Notes under the pieces: generated by a model
Told to the model about the DNA's origin: nothing
Seen by the model: the letters and a program-made list of their open reading frames with translations, nothing else
Database searches by the model: none
Translations under genes and position numbers: made by a program
Shown here: positions 8,329 through 15,227 of the stretch, one piece after another
Layout: each line of letters begins with the position of its first letter
Numbering within the stretch: position 1 is the first letter of the stretch
Source: Elstera sp044372965
GTDB lineage: Bacteria; Pseudomonadota; Alphaproteobacteria; Elsterales; Elsteraceae
Reading direction: 5' to 3'
Assembly: GCF_044372965.1 (NCBI RefSeq)
Contig: NZ_JBILQX010000024.1
Span: 1-32,411 of the forward strand
DNA: 32,411 nucleotides

Positions 8329-8343
8329 GAGAGTGCTGGTTAA
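7723..8343 (+). CDS. small membrane-anchored protein of unknown function in an AT-rich island
   Basis: A protein of 206 residues with a basic N-terminus and one membrane helix at about 24-48. The remainder is hydrophilic and predicted mostly beta: STKPIISIS at about 60-68, then NIGNGPALSVKITV. This arrangement (one helix, a KP/RP-started strand, then an N-GNGPA strand) recurs in uncharacterised bacterial membrane proteins; I cannot name a function. Base and codon use differ sharply from all neighbours (many AAA, AAT, ATA, TTT codons), pointing to horizontal transfer. A purine-rich GAGAGAG lies about 8 bases before the ATG. The last residues and the stop codon lie inside a perfect GC-richer palindrome (8329-8356) shared with the 3' end of putA. 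Confidence 0.75.
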   Translation: MIHKKILTIRDTVINKFKKFLEILTVLSSFFSAVAAISACAAIYFTYKSALISENSLRYSTKPIISISSILTSGERFGLFYSNIGNGPALSVKITVRAYEESIENIKDAIGSSLFKPEENKKCLRIAVSNYDGNEIKSNSAEADLLSVAYNKNNESPEQYCRASFLKIFSEGNIHIQAEYKSIMGDIYRKRWKIEKDCSPNEESAG

Positions 8344-8356
8344 AACCAGCACTCTC
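8329..8356. terminator. perfect 28-bp palindrome/hairpin between the AT-rich gene and putA (convergent)
   Basis: Arms GAGAGTGCTGGTT and AACCAGCACTCTC match at all 13 positions around a two-base centre. It overlaps the last codons and stop of the AT-rich gene and lies 6 bases beyond the putA stop (8363). There is no following T-tract on either strand, so if it is a terminator it is not a classical one. Hairpin-dependent 3'-end protection of the putA transcript is the alternative. Confidence 0.6.
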
Positions 8357-8362
8357 AAGCGC

Positions 8363-11300
8363 CTATTCCTCCATCGACATGAGCGAAGCATTCCCCCCCG
8401 CCGAGGTGGTATCAATCGAAACCGTCCGCTCCGCCGCAAAGCGCGTGAGGTAACGCGGCCCGCCCGCCTTCGGCCCGGTGCCCGACAGCCCCTCGCCGCC
8501 GAAGGGTTGGACGCCGACGACCGCGCCGATCATCGAGCGGTTGACGTAGATATTGCCCACCCGGGCGCGGGAGATAACGCGCTTCACGGTTTCATCGATA
8601 CGCGAATGGACACCCAAGGTGAGCCCATAGCCGGTCTCGTTGATCGCATCGACGACCTTGTCGAGGTTGCTGGCATCCCAGCGGATCACGTGCAGGATCG
8701 GCCCGAAAACCTCACGGTCAAGACGGCCCAGACTATCGATCTCGACGATTTCCGGCGGGTAGAAGGTGCCGTTTTCCGTTCCTTTGCCAAGCGGTGCCTG
8801 GAAATGGCGCGTGCCGATCTGGCCGATGAGTTGGCTATGGGCCTTCAGCCGGTCGCGCGCCGCCCCATCGATAACCGGGCCGATATCCGTCACCAGCTTG
8901 CCGGGGTCGCCCAGAATAAGGTCGGACGCCGCGCCCGCCAGCATCTTCAGCACCTTATCGGCAACATCCGACTGAACGAAAAGGATGCGGCAGGCCGAGC
9001 AGCGCTGCCCCGCCGACTGGAACGCCGAGATGATGACATCCTGCACCACCTGTTCCGGCAGGCTGGAGCTATCGGCGATCAGGGCGTTCTGCCCGCCGGT
9101 TTCGGCGATCAGCGGCACAATCGCGGCGTCTTTGGCGGCAAGATGGCGGTTGATGCGCCGGGCGGTATCGGTCGAGCCGGTGAAGGCGACGCCGCCGATG
9201 CGCGGGTCGGTCACGAGCGCCTCACCGACGGCGGGGCCGCCAGGGAGCAGATGCAGCACATCGCCCGGAACCCCCGCCGCGTGCAGCAGCTTGACCGCCT
9301 CATAGGCGATGAGCGGCGTTTGCGGCGCGGGTTTGGCAATCACGCTGTTCCCGGCCACGAGGGCCGCGGCAACTTGGCCCATGAAAATCGCCAGCGGGAA
9401 ATTCCAGGGGCTAATGCAAACGAACACGCCGCGCCCATGCAGGCTGAGTTGATTGATTTCCCCCGTGGGGCCGGGCAAGGGCTCCGGCAGAAACTCCCGC
9501 CGGGCCAGCAGCGCATAATAGCGGCAGAAGTCGATGGCTTCGCGCACTTCGGCAATCGCGTCCGGCAGGGTCTTCCCGGCTTCGCGGATGAGCAGGGCCA
9601 GCAGGCGGGTGCGCTGGCTTTCCATCGCGTCCGCCGCCTTCAGCAGGCATTCCGCCCGCGCTTCGGCCCCAAGGTTGGACCAATCATGCTGAGCCGCGAG
9701 CGCCAGGGTGATCGCTTCCCGCGCATCCTGCGGCGTTGCTTCCACCACGGTGCCGGGCGAGCGGTTGTGATTGGCGGGATCGAGAACCGGTACTTCCGCT
9801 CCCTTACCATCATTGCCGCCAACCAGCGGCCGCGCGAAGGTCGCCTTCTGCCATTCCCGCGCCAGATCGTCCATCAGCGGGTCGGTTTGCAGCGGATCGG
9901 ACAGGTCGATGCCGTTGGAGTTCAAACGCTCCGGCCCATAGAGGTTGGCGGGCAGCGGAATGCGCGGATGGGCTTTTTCAGACAGCGCGCTCATATAGGC
10001 CACCGGATCTTGCGTGAGGCTTTCAATCGGCGCGCCCGCCTTGGCGACCTGATTGACGAAAGAGGTATTGGCCCCGTTTTCCAGCAAACGCCGCACCAGA
10101 TAGGCCAGCAAATCTTCGTGGCTGCCGACCGGCGCATAGACGCGGCAAGGCCGGTTCAGCGCCTTGGGGCCGACTACCCCTTGATACAGCGCCTCGCCCA
10201 TGCCGTGCAGGCGCTGGAACTCGAAATCACTGCGATTGCCCGCAAGCTCCAAAATAGCGGCCAGCGTCATGGCGTTATGAGTGGCAAAGGCCGGGTAGAA
10301 ATTCTTCGAGGCCAGCATAAACTTGGCGCAGGCGATATAGCTTACGTCCGTCCCCGCCTTGCGGGTGAACACCGCATAGCCCGGCAGGCCGCGTTCCTGG
10401 GCGCGTTTTACTTCGCTATCCCAGTAAGCGCCCTTGACCAGCCGCACCAGCAGCTTGCGCCCGTGGGTCGCCGCCATCGCGTCGAGATACTGAAGCGCCG
10501 GAAGCGCGCGCTTTTGATAGGCCTGCACCGCAAGGCCCAAGCCGTCCCAGCCCTTCAGGCTTGGATGCCCGGAGATCTCCGTGAAAATATCCAGCGAAGT
10601 TTCCAGCCGCTCGGATTCCTCCGCATCGACCATCAGGCCAATGCCGACCTCTTTTGCCGTCTGGCAGAGTTTCAGCAGCGCCGGAACCAGATCGCGCATC
10701 ACTTGATCCGCCTGGGCCACCTCATAGCGCGGGTGCAGGGCCGAGAGCTTTACGGAGATATTCGGCGCATCAATCATGGGCCGGCCAGCGACAGCTTTCC
10801 CGATGGAGCGAATGGCGCTCTCATAGGCCGCAAAATAGCGTTCGGCATCGGCGCGGGTTCGGGCCGATTCGCCGAGCATATCGTAGGAATGGCGGTAGCC
10901 TTCCTTTTCCGCCGGAATTGCGCGCTCCAGGGCTTCGTCGATGGTGCGGCCCATCACGAACTGCTTGCCGAGAATCTTCATCGCCGTGCGAATGGCGGCG
11001 CGAATCACCGGCTCGCCCGAGCGCGCCACCAGCTTGCCCAGCAGGTCCGACACGAGCCCGCTTTTCTGAACAACCGGCTTATCGAGGTTCACCACCCGGC
11101 CCGTCAGCATCAGCGCCCAAGTGGAGGCATTCACCAGCACCGAATCGGACTTGCCCAGATGGGCTTCCCAATCGGCACCGCCCAGCTTGTCGCGGATCAG
11201 GGCGTCCGCCGTTTCAGTATCAGGAATGCGTAACAGGGCTTCGGCGAGGCACATCAGCGTGACGCCCTCGCGGGTGGAAAGCTGATATTCCTGCAAGAAC

Positions 11301-11512
11301 TGCTCGATCCGCCCGCCGTTTTCCATCTTCAGGCGCATACCCGCAATCAACTGCGTCGCGCGCGTCCGCACCCGCTCCGACAGAATCGGGTCGAGCTTGG
11401 CTTGCTCCGTCCGCTCGGCGATTACCGTCGCTTCGTCAGCGCGGTAATAGGGCGCAATCGCAGTGCGCAACTGTTGGACGGGCGGCGGCAGGGCGGACGC
11501 AGAAGGATACAT
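8363..11512 (-). CDS. putA: bifunctional proline dehydrogenase / L-glutamate-5-semialdehyde dehydrogenase
   Basis: Oxidises proline to glutamate in two steps at the membrane surface, passing electrons to quinone through FAD and then to NAD+. 1049 residues. The proline dehydrogenase barrel (about 200-490) shows SVKLSALHPRYE (253-264), LVKGAYWDSE (358-367) and the substrate-binding RRLLENGANTSFV (474-486). The aldehyde dehydrogenase half (about 540-1020) shows SPWNFPLAIF, GVAFTGSTDTA, and GQRCSACR with catalytic Cys near 838, then EVFGPILHV. The length and an N-terminus without a ribbon-helix-helix segment place it among short PutAs that do not repress their own gene. Regulation is therefore expected from the divergent Lrp-type protein at 11695. 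The start ATG at 11512 has GGAG about 9 bases upstream. Confidence 0.98.
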   Translation of the reverse strand: MYPSASALPPPVQQLRTAIAPYYRADEATVIAERTEQAKLDPILSERVRTRATQLIAGMRLKMENGGRIEQFLQEYQLSTREGVTLMCLAEALLRIPDTETADALIRDKLGGADWEAHLGKSDSVLVNASTWALMLTGRVVNLDKPVVQKSGLVSDLLGKLVARSGEPVIRAAIRTAMKILGKQFVMGRTIDEALERAIPAEKEGYRHSYDMLGESARTRADAERYFAAYESAIRSIGKAVAGRPMIDAPNISVKLSALHPRYEVAQADQVMRDLVPALLKLCQTAKEVGIGLMVDAEESERLETSLDIFTEISGHPSLKGWDGLGLAVQAYQKRALPALQYLDAMAATHGRKLLVRLVKGAYWDSEVKRAQERGLPGYAVFTRKAGTDVSYIACAKFMLASKNFYPAFATHNAMTLAAILELAGNRSDFEFQRLHGMGEALYQGVVGPKALNRPCRVYAPVGSHEDLLAYLVRRLLENGANTSFVNQVAKAGAPIESLTQDPVAYMSALSEKAHPRIPLPANLYGPERLNSNGIDLSDPLQTDPLMDDLAREWQKATFARPLVGGNDGKGAEVPVLDPANHNRSPGTVVEATPQDAREAITLALAAQHDWSNLGAEARAECLLKAADAMESQRTRLLALLIREAGKTLPDAIAEVREAIDFCRYYALLARREFLPEPLPGPTGEINQLSLHGRGVFVCISPWNFPLAIFMGQVAAALVAGNSVIAKPAPQTPLIAYEAVKLLHAAGVPGDVLHLLPGGPAVGEALVTDPRIGGVAFTGSTDTARRINRHLAAKDAAIVPLIAETGGQNALIADSSSLPEQVVQDVIISAFQSAGQRCSACRILFVQSDVADKVLKMLAGAASDLILGDPGKLVTDIGPVIDGAARDRLKAHSQLIGQIGTRHFQAPLGKGTENGTFYPPEIVEIDSLGRLDREVFGPILHVIRWDASNLDKVVDAINETGYGLTLGVHSRIDETVKRVISRARVGNIYVNRSMIGAVVGVQPFGGEGLSGTGPKAGGPRYLTRFAAERTVSIDTTSAGGNASLMSMEE

Positions 11513-11583
11513 GCGGGGCTCCGAAGCTGGGGCTGCGCCTGCATTGGCACTGCCCGAAGGATGTTCATATGATTGTTCGGAAT

Positions 11584-11589
11584 ATCATA
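11584..11589 (-). promoter_or_regulatory. possible putA -10 element
   Basis: Read on minus, TATGAT (five of six consensus bases) lies about 72 bases upstream of the putA start. No good -35 hexamer stands 17 bases further up, which would fit an activator-dependent promoter. The large palindrome at 11629-11674 lies upstream of it. Confidence 0.35.
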
Positions 11590-11628
11590 GTTTTCATCCC
11601 AGTTCCGTCCGGAATTTTATCGATAGAT

Positions 11629-11674
11629 CCGAAGAATGAATGGTGTATAAAGTTTATAACCATTTATTCTTCGG
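11629..11674. promoter_or_regulatory. 46-bp near-perfect palindrome between putA and lrp-type gene; candidate operator
   Basis: Outer arms CCGAAGAATGAATGGT and ACCATTTATTCTTCGG pair at 15 of 16 positions. The centre holds a second, slightly offset palindrome TATAAAGTTTATA. It ends 20 bases before the regulator start (11695) and stands upstream of the possible putA -10. Long AT-centred palindromes are typical of Lrp/AsnC-family sites, and regulators of this type activate putA in other alphaproteobacteria. Binding by the neighbouring protein is inferred. Confidence 0.65.
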
Positions 11675-11694
11675 CATAGTGGAAAGAAGCGCCA

Positions 11695-12150
11695 ATGCTC
11701 GACGATCTTGATCTCAAAATCTGCCGGGCTTTACAGCAAGATGGCCGCCTGTCGAATGCCGAACTGGCGCGCGTCATCAACCTCTCCCCTGCGGCCTGCT
11801 TCGACCGGGTGAAGCGCCTGCGCCGGGATGGGTATATTCGGGGGTTCGCCGCCCTGCTCGACCCCGAAAAATTTGACCGGGGGCTGCTGGTCTTCGTGCA
11901 AGTTCTGCTCGACCGCACCACCCAAGACGCTTTCAGCAATTTTGCCACCGCCGTGCGCCTCATGCCGGAAGTGCTGGAATGCCATATGGTGGCAGGCGGG
12001 TTTGATTACCTGTTGAAAGCGCGGGTGAAGGACATGGCCGAATATCGGCGCTTCCTAGGCGATGCCCTGGTCAGCCTGCCATCGGTGCGGGAAACCCATA
12101 CCTACGCGGTGATGGAAGAAGTCAAGGCGCAGGTCGGGTTCGGGATTTAA
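11695..12150 (+). CDS. putR: Lrp/AsnC-family transcriptional regulator, probable proline-responsive activator of putA
   Basis: A protein of 151 residues with the Lrp layout. The N-terminal helix-turn-helix DNA-binding domain starts LDDLDLKICRALQQDGRLS, with recognition region SPAACFDRVKRL (31-42). A hinge leads to the RAM ligand-binding and oligomerisation domain (about 65-145), including MPEVLECHMVAGGFDYLLKA. The ATG at 11695 has GGAAAGAAG about 6 bases upstream. It is transcribed divergently from putA across a 182-bp region holding a 46-bp palindrome. By analogy with PutR of Agrobacterium and Rhodobacter it should bind proline and activate putA. The symbol rests on context and family, not on specific residues. 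Confidence 0.85.
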   Translation: MLDDLDLKICRALQQDGRLSNAELARVINLSPAACFDRVKRLRRDGYIRGFAALLDPEKFDRGLLVFVQVLLDRTTQDAFSNFATAVRLMPEVLECHMVAGGFDYLLKARVKDMAEYRRFLGDALVSLPSVRETHTYAVMEEVKAQVGFGI

Positions 12151-12185
12151 AAGCTGGATATCTAATTTTTTAAGGAGATACGGCG

Positions 12186-13409
12186 CTAGCTGAAAATCCG
12201 TAATATTGAACGCTCAGCCTCGGCCCCAAAAGCAAGACCGCGCGTGACCAACTGAAGTTTAGTCTGAAGGGCCACAAGATTGGCCCCCTCTTCTTGCACA
12301 TCCGCCAATGCCAGCGCCCGCGCCCCGCCCGTCTGCGCGTCCATATAGTCTTTTGTGAAGGTTAGCCGCGCCTGCAAAACCGCCACGCTGACGGCAAGGT
12401 TCCCTGCAAAGGAGCGATTTTGGCTAATAGCAGCATCAACCCCTACCGCCACATGGTCCAGCGCCTGATTAAAATACTCGTACCCACGCCCGGTATCCGG
12501 CGCAAAAGCCGCAGCCGACCAAAGCGTCCCTCCCGTCGAGACCGTTTGAATTGCTGCCGACTCCGTTAAATCGGACGAAATATAAAGGTAGATTTGAGAC
12601 GCAAAGAAAATATTCAAACCAGATGTATCAGTATAGACATTCGTATAAAGCCCGCGCGTTGACCCAACTGAAATATAATAAGGATCAACGACGTTCGAAG
12701 CGACAAATGTACCGGCGTCAATAAGCGCGGTTGGCACGGCCGCCCCGACCGAATTTCCAAAAGCGTATTTAACGACCGCCGTGGTTGAGAAATTCGCCCC
12801 TATACTGCCCGCGCGTGCCACATAATAAATTCCGACGTTGGGGGCCGTAAGGGTTACGAGGGAGGCGATGGATGCATTCGTTACCGTCCCAAAAACTGCC
12901 GCCGCCGAGGTTGCGTAGGTGGTGAGACGGCTCGCTGTTACATCCAATCGGCTGGATGAACGCTCCGAAAATTGTGTCGTTAAACGGGCAAAAGAGTTAT
13001 TGACGAGCGAAAGCCCCTGATACGTCGCGTCAGTGGCAATATAATCGATTTGCGATTTCACCGAATTATATTGCACGCTTAATGTTGTGCGCTCGGTTGC
13101 AGTCGCGGTCTTTGCCGAAATAAGAATACCTTTGAGCTGTTTAAGCAGGCTATCAATGGCACTTGTCGCGGCAATCGCGGCGGATACGGTCGTAACCGAC
13201 TGATCGATTTGCTCGCGCCGCTTCTCAAAACCTGAAACGCGGTCATCGAGTGATTTTATCTGAAAATAGGTCGCAACATCGTCGGTAACAGTATCGACCT
13301 TCCGCCCCGTACTGATGCGCACATGGGTGGTTGAAAGCGCATCTTGCGCCTTTTGGAGAACTCGCAAGTTCGTGCGCATAGACGCGCTGAGTGTAACCGT
13401 CTGGACCAT
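12186..13409 (-). CDS. flagellin
   Basis: Filament subunit of about 407 residues. The N-terminal D0/D1 region shows the family pattern: LSASMRTNLRVLQ, then ISTGRKVDTVTDDVATYF, IKSLDDRVSGFEKR and ATYQGLSLVNNS. The C-terminal D1/D0 region ends ALQTKLQLVTRGLAFGAEAERSILRIFS. The middle (about 140-320) is variable, Ser/Thr/Ala/Tyr-rich and probably surface-exposed. The start is the ATG at 13409, which has AAGGGGA about 7 bases upstream; an upstream in-frame ATG at 13472 would add 21 unlikely residues. No other flagellar structural gene lies in the window, so it is a dispersed flagellin locus. It is convergent with the Lrp-type gene, 35 bases apart with no clear terminator. Confidence 0.93.
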   Translation of the reverse strand: MVQTVTLSASMRTNLRVLQKAQDALSTTHVRISTGRKVDTVTDDVATYFQIKSLDDRVSGFEKRREQIDQSVTTVSAAIAATSAIDSLLKQLKGILISAKTATATERTTLSVQYNSVKSQIDYIATDATYQGLSLVNNSFARLTTQFSERSSSRLDVTASRLTTYATSAAAVFGTVTNASIASLVTLTAPNVGIYYVARAGSIGANFSTTAVVKYAFGNSVGAAVPTALIDAGTFVASNVVDPYYISVGSTRGLYTNVYTDTSGLNIFFASQIYLYISSDLTESAAIQTVSTGGTLWSAAAFAPDTGRGYEYFNQALDHVAVGVDAAISQNRSFAGNLAVSVAVLQARLTFTKDYMDAQTGGARALALADVQEEGANLVALQTKLQLVTRGLAFGAEAERSILRIFS

Positions 13410-13459
13410 GAATTCCCCTTTCTGGAGAACCCTCGCACTCAATCCACGTTTCTGTGGCT

Positions 13460-13491
13460 CGGCGTATAGCATAGCAGAGCGCCATACGCCG
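13460..13491 (-). promoter_or_regulatory. stem-loop or inverted repeat upstream of the flagellin gene
   Basis: Arms CGGCGTAT and ATACGCCG (8 of 8 pairs, 16-base loop) lie 50-82 bases upstream of the flagellin start. They could form a leader hairpin that affects translation or stability, or could be a binding site. No convincing sigma-28 or sigma-54 promoter was found beside it. Confidence 0.4.
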
Positions 13492-13556
13492 ACAACGGCA
13501 GTAATACCCTGTATGTCGTTAAAATTTTCTCTATGCGTTAAAAATCATTAAAATGA

Positions 13557-13590
13557 AAAGCCGGACCCCTTGCAGGGTCCGGCTTTTCTT
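13557..13590 (-). terminator. rho-independent terminator of the livHMGF operon
   Basis: Stem arms GCCGGACCC and GGGTCCGGC with a short loop, followed on the minus strand by TTTTC, 20-odd bases after the livF stop at 13610. A TTTTCTT also follows on the plus strand. Confidence 0.85.
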
Positions 13591-13609
13591 ACGTCAGAGG
13601 CAGGCCAAC

Positions 13610-14344
13610 TTACGCCGCGTGGTGCCCACCTTCGAGATAGAGCGCCCGCACTTCCGGGTTCGACAGCAATTCCTGCCCGCTACCCTGCAAGCGGATTTCG
13701 CCGTTTTGCAGCACATAGGCCCGGTGGGCTACCTTCAGCGCGTGGAAAGCGTTCTGCTCCACCAGCAGGATCGTCGTGCCGTTCTCGCGGTTCAGGTCCT
13801 GAATGGTCTTGAAGATCTGCTTCACGATCAGCGGTGCCAGCCCCAGCGAGGGCTCGTCTAACATGAGGAGGCGCGGGCGGCTCATCAGCGCGCGGCAGAT
13901 GGCGAGCATCTGCTGCTCCCCGCCCGAAAGCGTACCAGCGCGCTGCGCCTGCCGCTTTTCGAGAATGGGGAACATCCCGAACATGCGGTCCAGATCGCTC
14001 TTATAGTGAGCAGGATCACCCAGCGTGGCGCCCATTTGCAGATTTTCGAGCACGGTCATGCGCGAGAAAATCCGCCGCCCTTCCGGCACCTGCTGCACGC
14101 CTTGGCGAACGATGGTGGTAATCGGGGCGCGGGTAATCTCCTTGCCCTCGAAAATCACCTTGCCGCGCGTCGCGCGCGGATTGCCGCAAATGGTCATCAG
14201 CAGCGTCGATTTGCCCGCACCGTTCGCCCCGATGAGGGTGACGATTTCGCCCTGTTCCACCGTCACATCCACGCCCTTGAGGGCTTGAATATGGCCGTAA
14301 TAGGTGTGGATCCCTTGAAGTTCCAGCATCGGCATCGGCGTCAC
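13610..14344 (-). CDS. livF: high-affinity branched-chain amino acid ABC transporter, ATP-binding protein LivF
   Basis: One of the two ATPases driving Leu/Ile/Val import. 244 residues, with Walker A GANGAGKST, Q-loop region VPEGRRIFSRMTVLENL (the PEGR motif is typical of LivF), signature LSGGEQQMLAICRAL and Walker B RLLMLDEPSLGLAP. The GTG at 14344 overlaps the livG stop as GTGA, a common translational-coupling arrangement. Internal ATGs at 14335 and 14329 are possible starts and would give the more usual N-terminus MLELQGIHTYYG. It is the last gene of the operon, followed by a terminator at 13557-13590. Confidence 0.95.
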   Translation of the reverse strand: MTPMPMLELQGIHTYYGHIQALKGVDVTVEQGEIVTLIGANGAGKSTLLMTICGNPRATRGKVIFEGKEITRAPITTIVRQGVQQVPEGRRIFSRMTVLENLQMGATLGDPAHYKSDLDRMFGMFPILEKRQAQRAGTLSGGEQQMLAICRALMSRPRLLMLDEPSLGLAPLIVKQIFKTIQDLNRENGTTILLVEQNAFHALKVAHRAYVLQNGEIRLQGSGQELLSNPEVRALYLEGGHHAA

Positions 14345-15222
14345 CCGTGAGTTGCGAGATCGGCGGCGATCTCGGGTGGCAGTTCGGCGTCTTCGTCTTC
14401 ACCTAGGTAGGCTTTGATGACGATGGGGTCGTTGCGAATTTCGTCGGGCGTGCCCGCCGCGATGCGCTTACCGTGATCCAACACGTAAATGCGGTCTGAG
14501 ACCTTCATGACCACGCTCATATCGTGCTCGATTAGCAAAATGCCGATCTTCTCTTCGTCGCGGATGCGGAACAGCAGAGTGTTCAGCTCCAGCGATTCGG
14601 TAGGGTTCAGGCCTGCCGCCGGCTCGTCGAGACAGAGCATACGCGGGCCGACGCACATGGCGCGGGCGATTTCCACCCGGCGTTGCGCCCCATACGGCAG
14701 GTTTCCAGCTTCTTCATCGGCGCGGTGGGTGAGGCCGATCAGGTCCAGCCAATATTTGGCCTTTTCCACCGCCGCTTTTTCCGCCTGGGCATAACCGCCG
14801 AGGTTGAAGAGCCCAAGGAAGGTATAACCCGAGGCTTTCATCAGCGCGTTATGCTGGGCGACGATCAGGTTTTCCAGCACCGTCATCTTTGGGAAGAGGC
14901 GGATATTCTGGAACGTCCGCACCACGCCCGCCACCTGCGCGACCTTGTGATTATCCAGCTTTTGAAGCTGCAAGGTCTTGTCCGGGTGGAAGAAGCTCAA
15001 ATTACCTTCAGACGGCTTATAAAAGCCGGTCAGGCAGTTGAACAGGGTGGTTTTCCCGGCGCCGTTCGGGCCGATGATTGCGGTGATCTGCCCCTTACCC
15101 GCCACCAGCGACAAATTGTCGATAGCGACGAGACCGCCGAAGCGCATGGTGAGGCCATCGACCTGGAGCAACGGATCCTTAACGGCGCTGTCATCATACT
15201 TGGTCATGGAGTTCTGAGACAT
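14341..15222 (-). CDS. livG: high-affinity branched-chain amino acid ABC transporter, ATP-binding protein LivG
   Basis: Second ATPase of the Liv importer, about 293 residues. Walker A GPNGAGKT is at 51-58, followed by FNCLTGFYKP, the Q-loop in VVRTFQNIRLFPKMTVLENL, signature LPYGAQRRVEIARAM, Walker B MLCLDEPAAGLNP and the H-loop in LLIEHDMSVVM. The start is the ATG at 15222, 5 bases after the livM stop, with GGGAG upstream; in-frame sequence before it lies inside livM. It has a roughly 25-residue N-terminal extension before the first strand (DPLLQVDGLTMRFGG). The livF start overlaps its stop codon. Confidence 0.95.
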   Translation of the reverse strand: MSQNSMTKYDDSAVKDPLLQVDGLTMRFGGLVAIDNLSLVAGKGQITAIIGPNGAGKTTLFNCLTGFYKPSEGNLSFFHPDKTLQLQKLDNHKVAQVAGVVRTFQNIRLFPKMTVLENLIVAQHNALMKASGYTFLGLFNLGGYAQAEKAAVEKAKYWLDLIGLTHRADEEAGNLPYGAQRRVEIARAMCVGPRMLCLDEPAAGLNPTESLELNTLLFRIRDEEKIGILLIEHDMSVVMKVSDRIYVLDHGKRIAAGTPDEIRNDPIVIKAYLGEDEDAELPPEIAADLATHG

Positions 15223-15227
15223 GGGGA

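Noticed and set aside
7605..8343. A transposon or integron cassette around the AT-rich gene
   Set aside because: No recombinase, terminal inverted repeats, attachment site or flanking duplication could be seen.
8333..11233. A 966-codon open frame on the plus strand opposite putA
   Set aside because: It lies wholly antisense to a clear, motif-complete putA; the Arg/His/Gly-rich translation is what GC-rich antisense frames give.
13410..13560. Sigma-54 or sigma-28 promoter for the flagellin gene
   Set aside because: The GG and GC dinucleotides are 11 rather than 10 bases apart for sigma-54, and the best sigma-28 -10 (GCCGTTGT) has no matching -35 at the right spacing.
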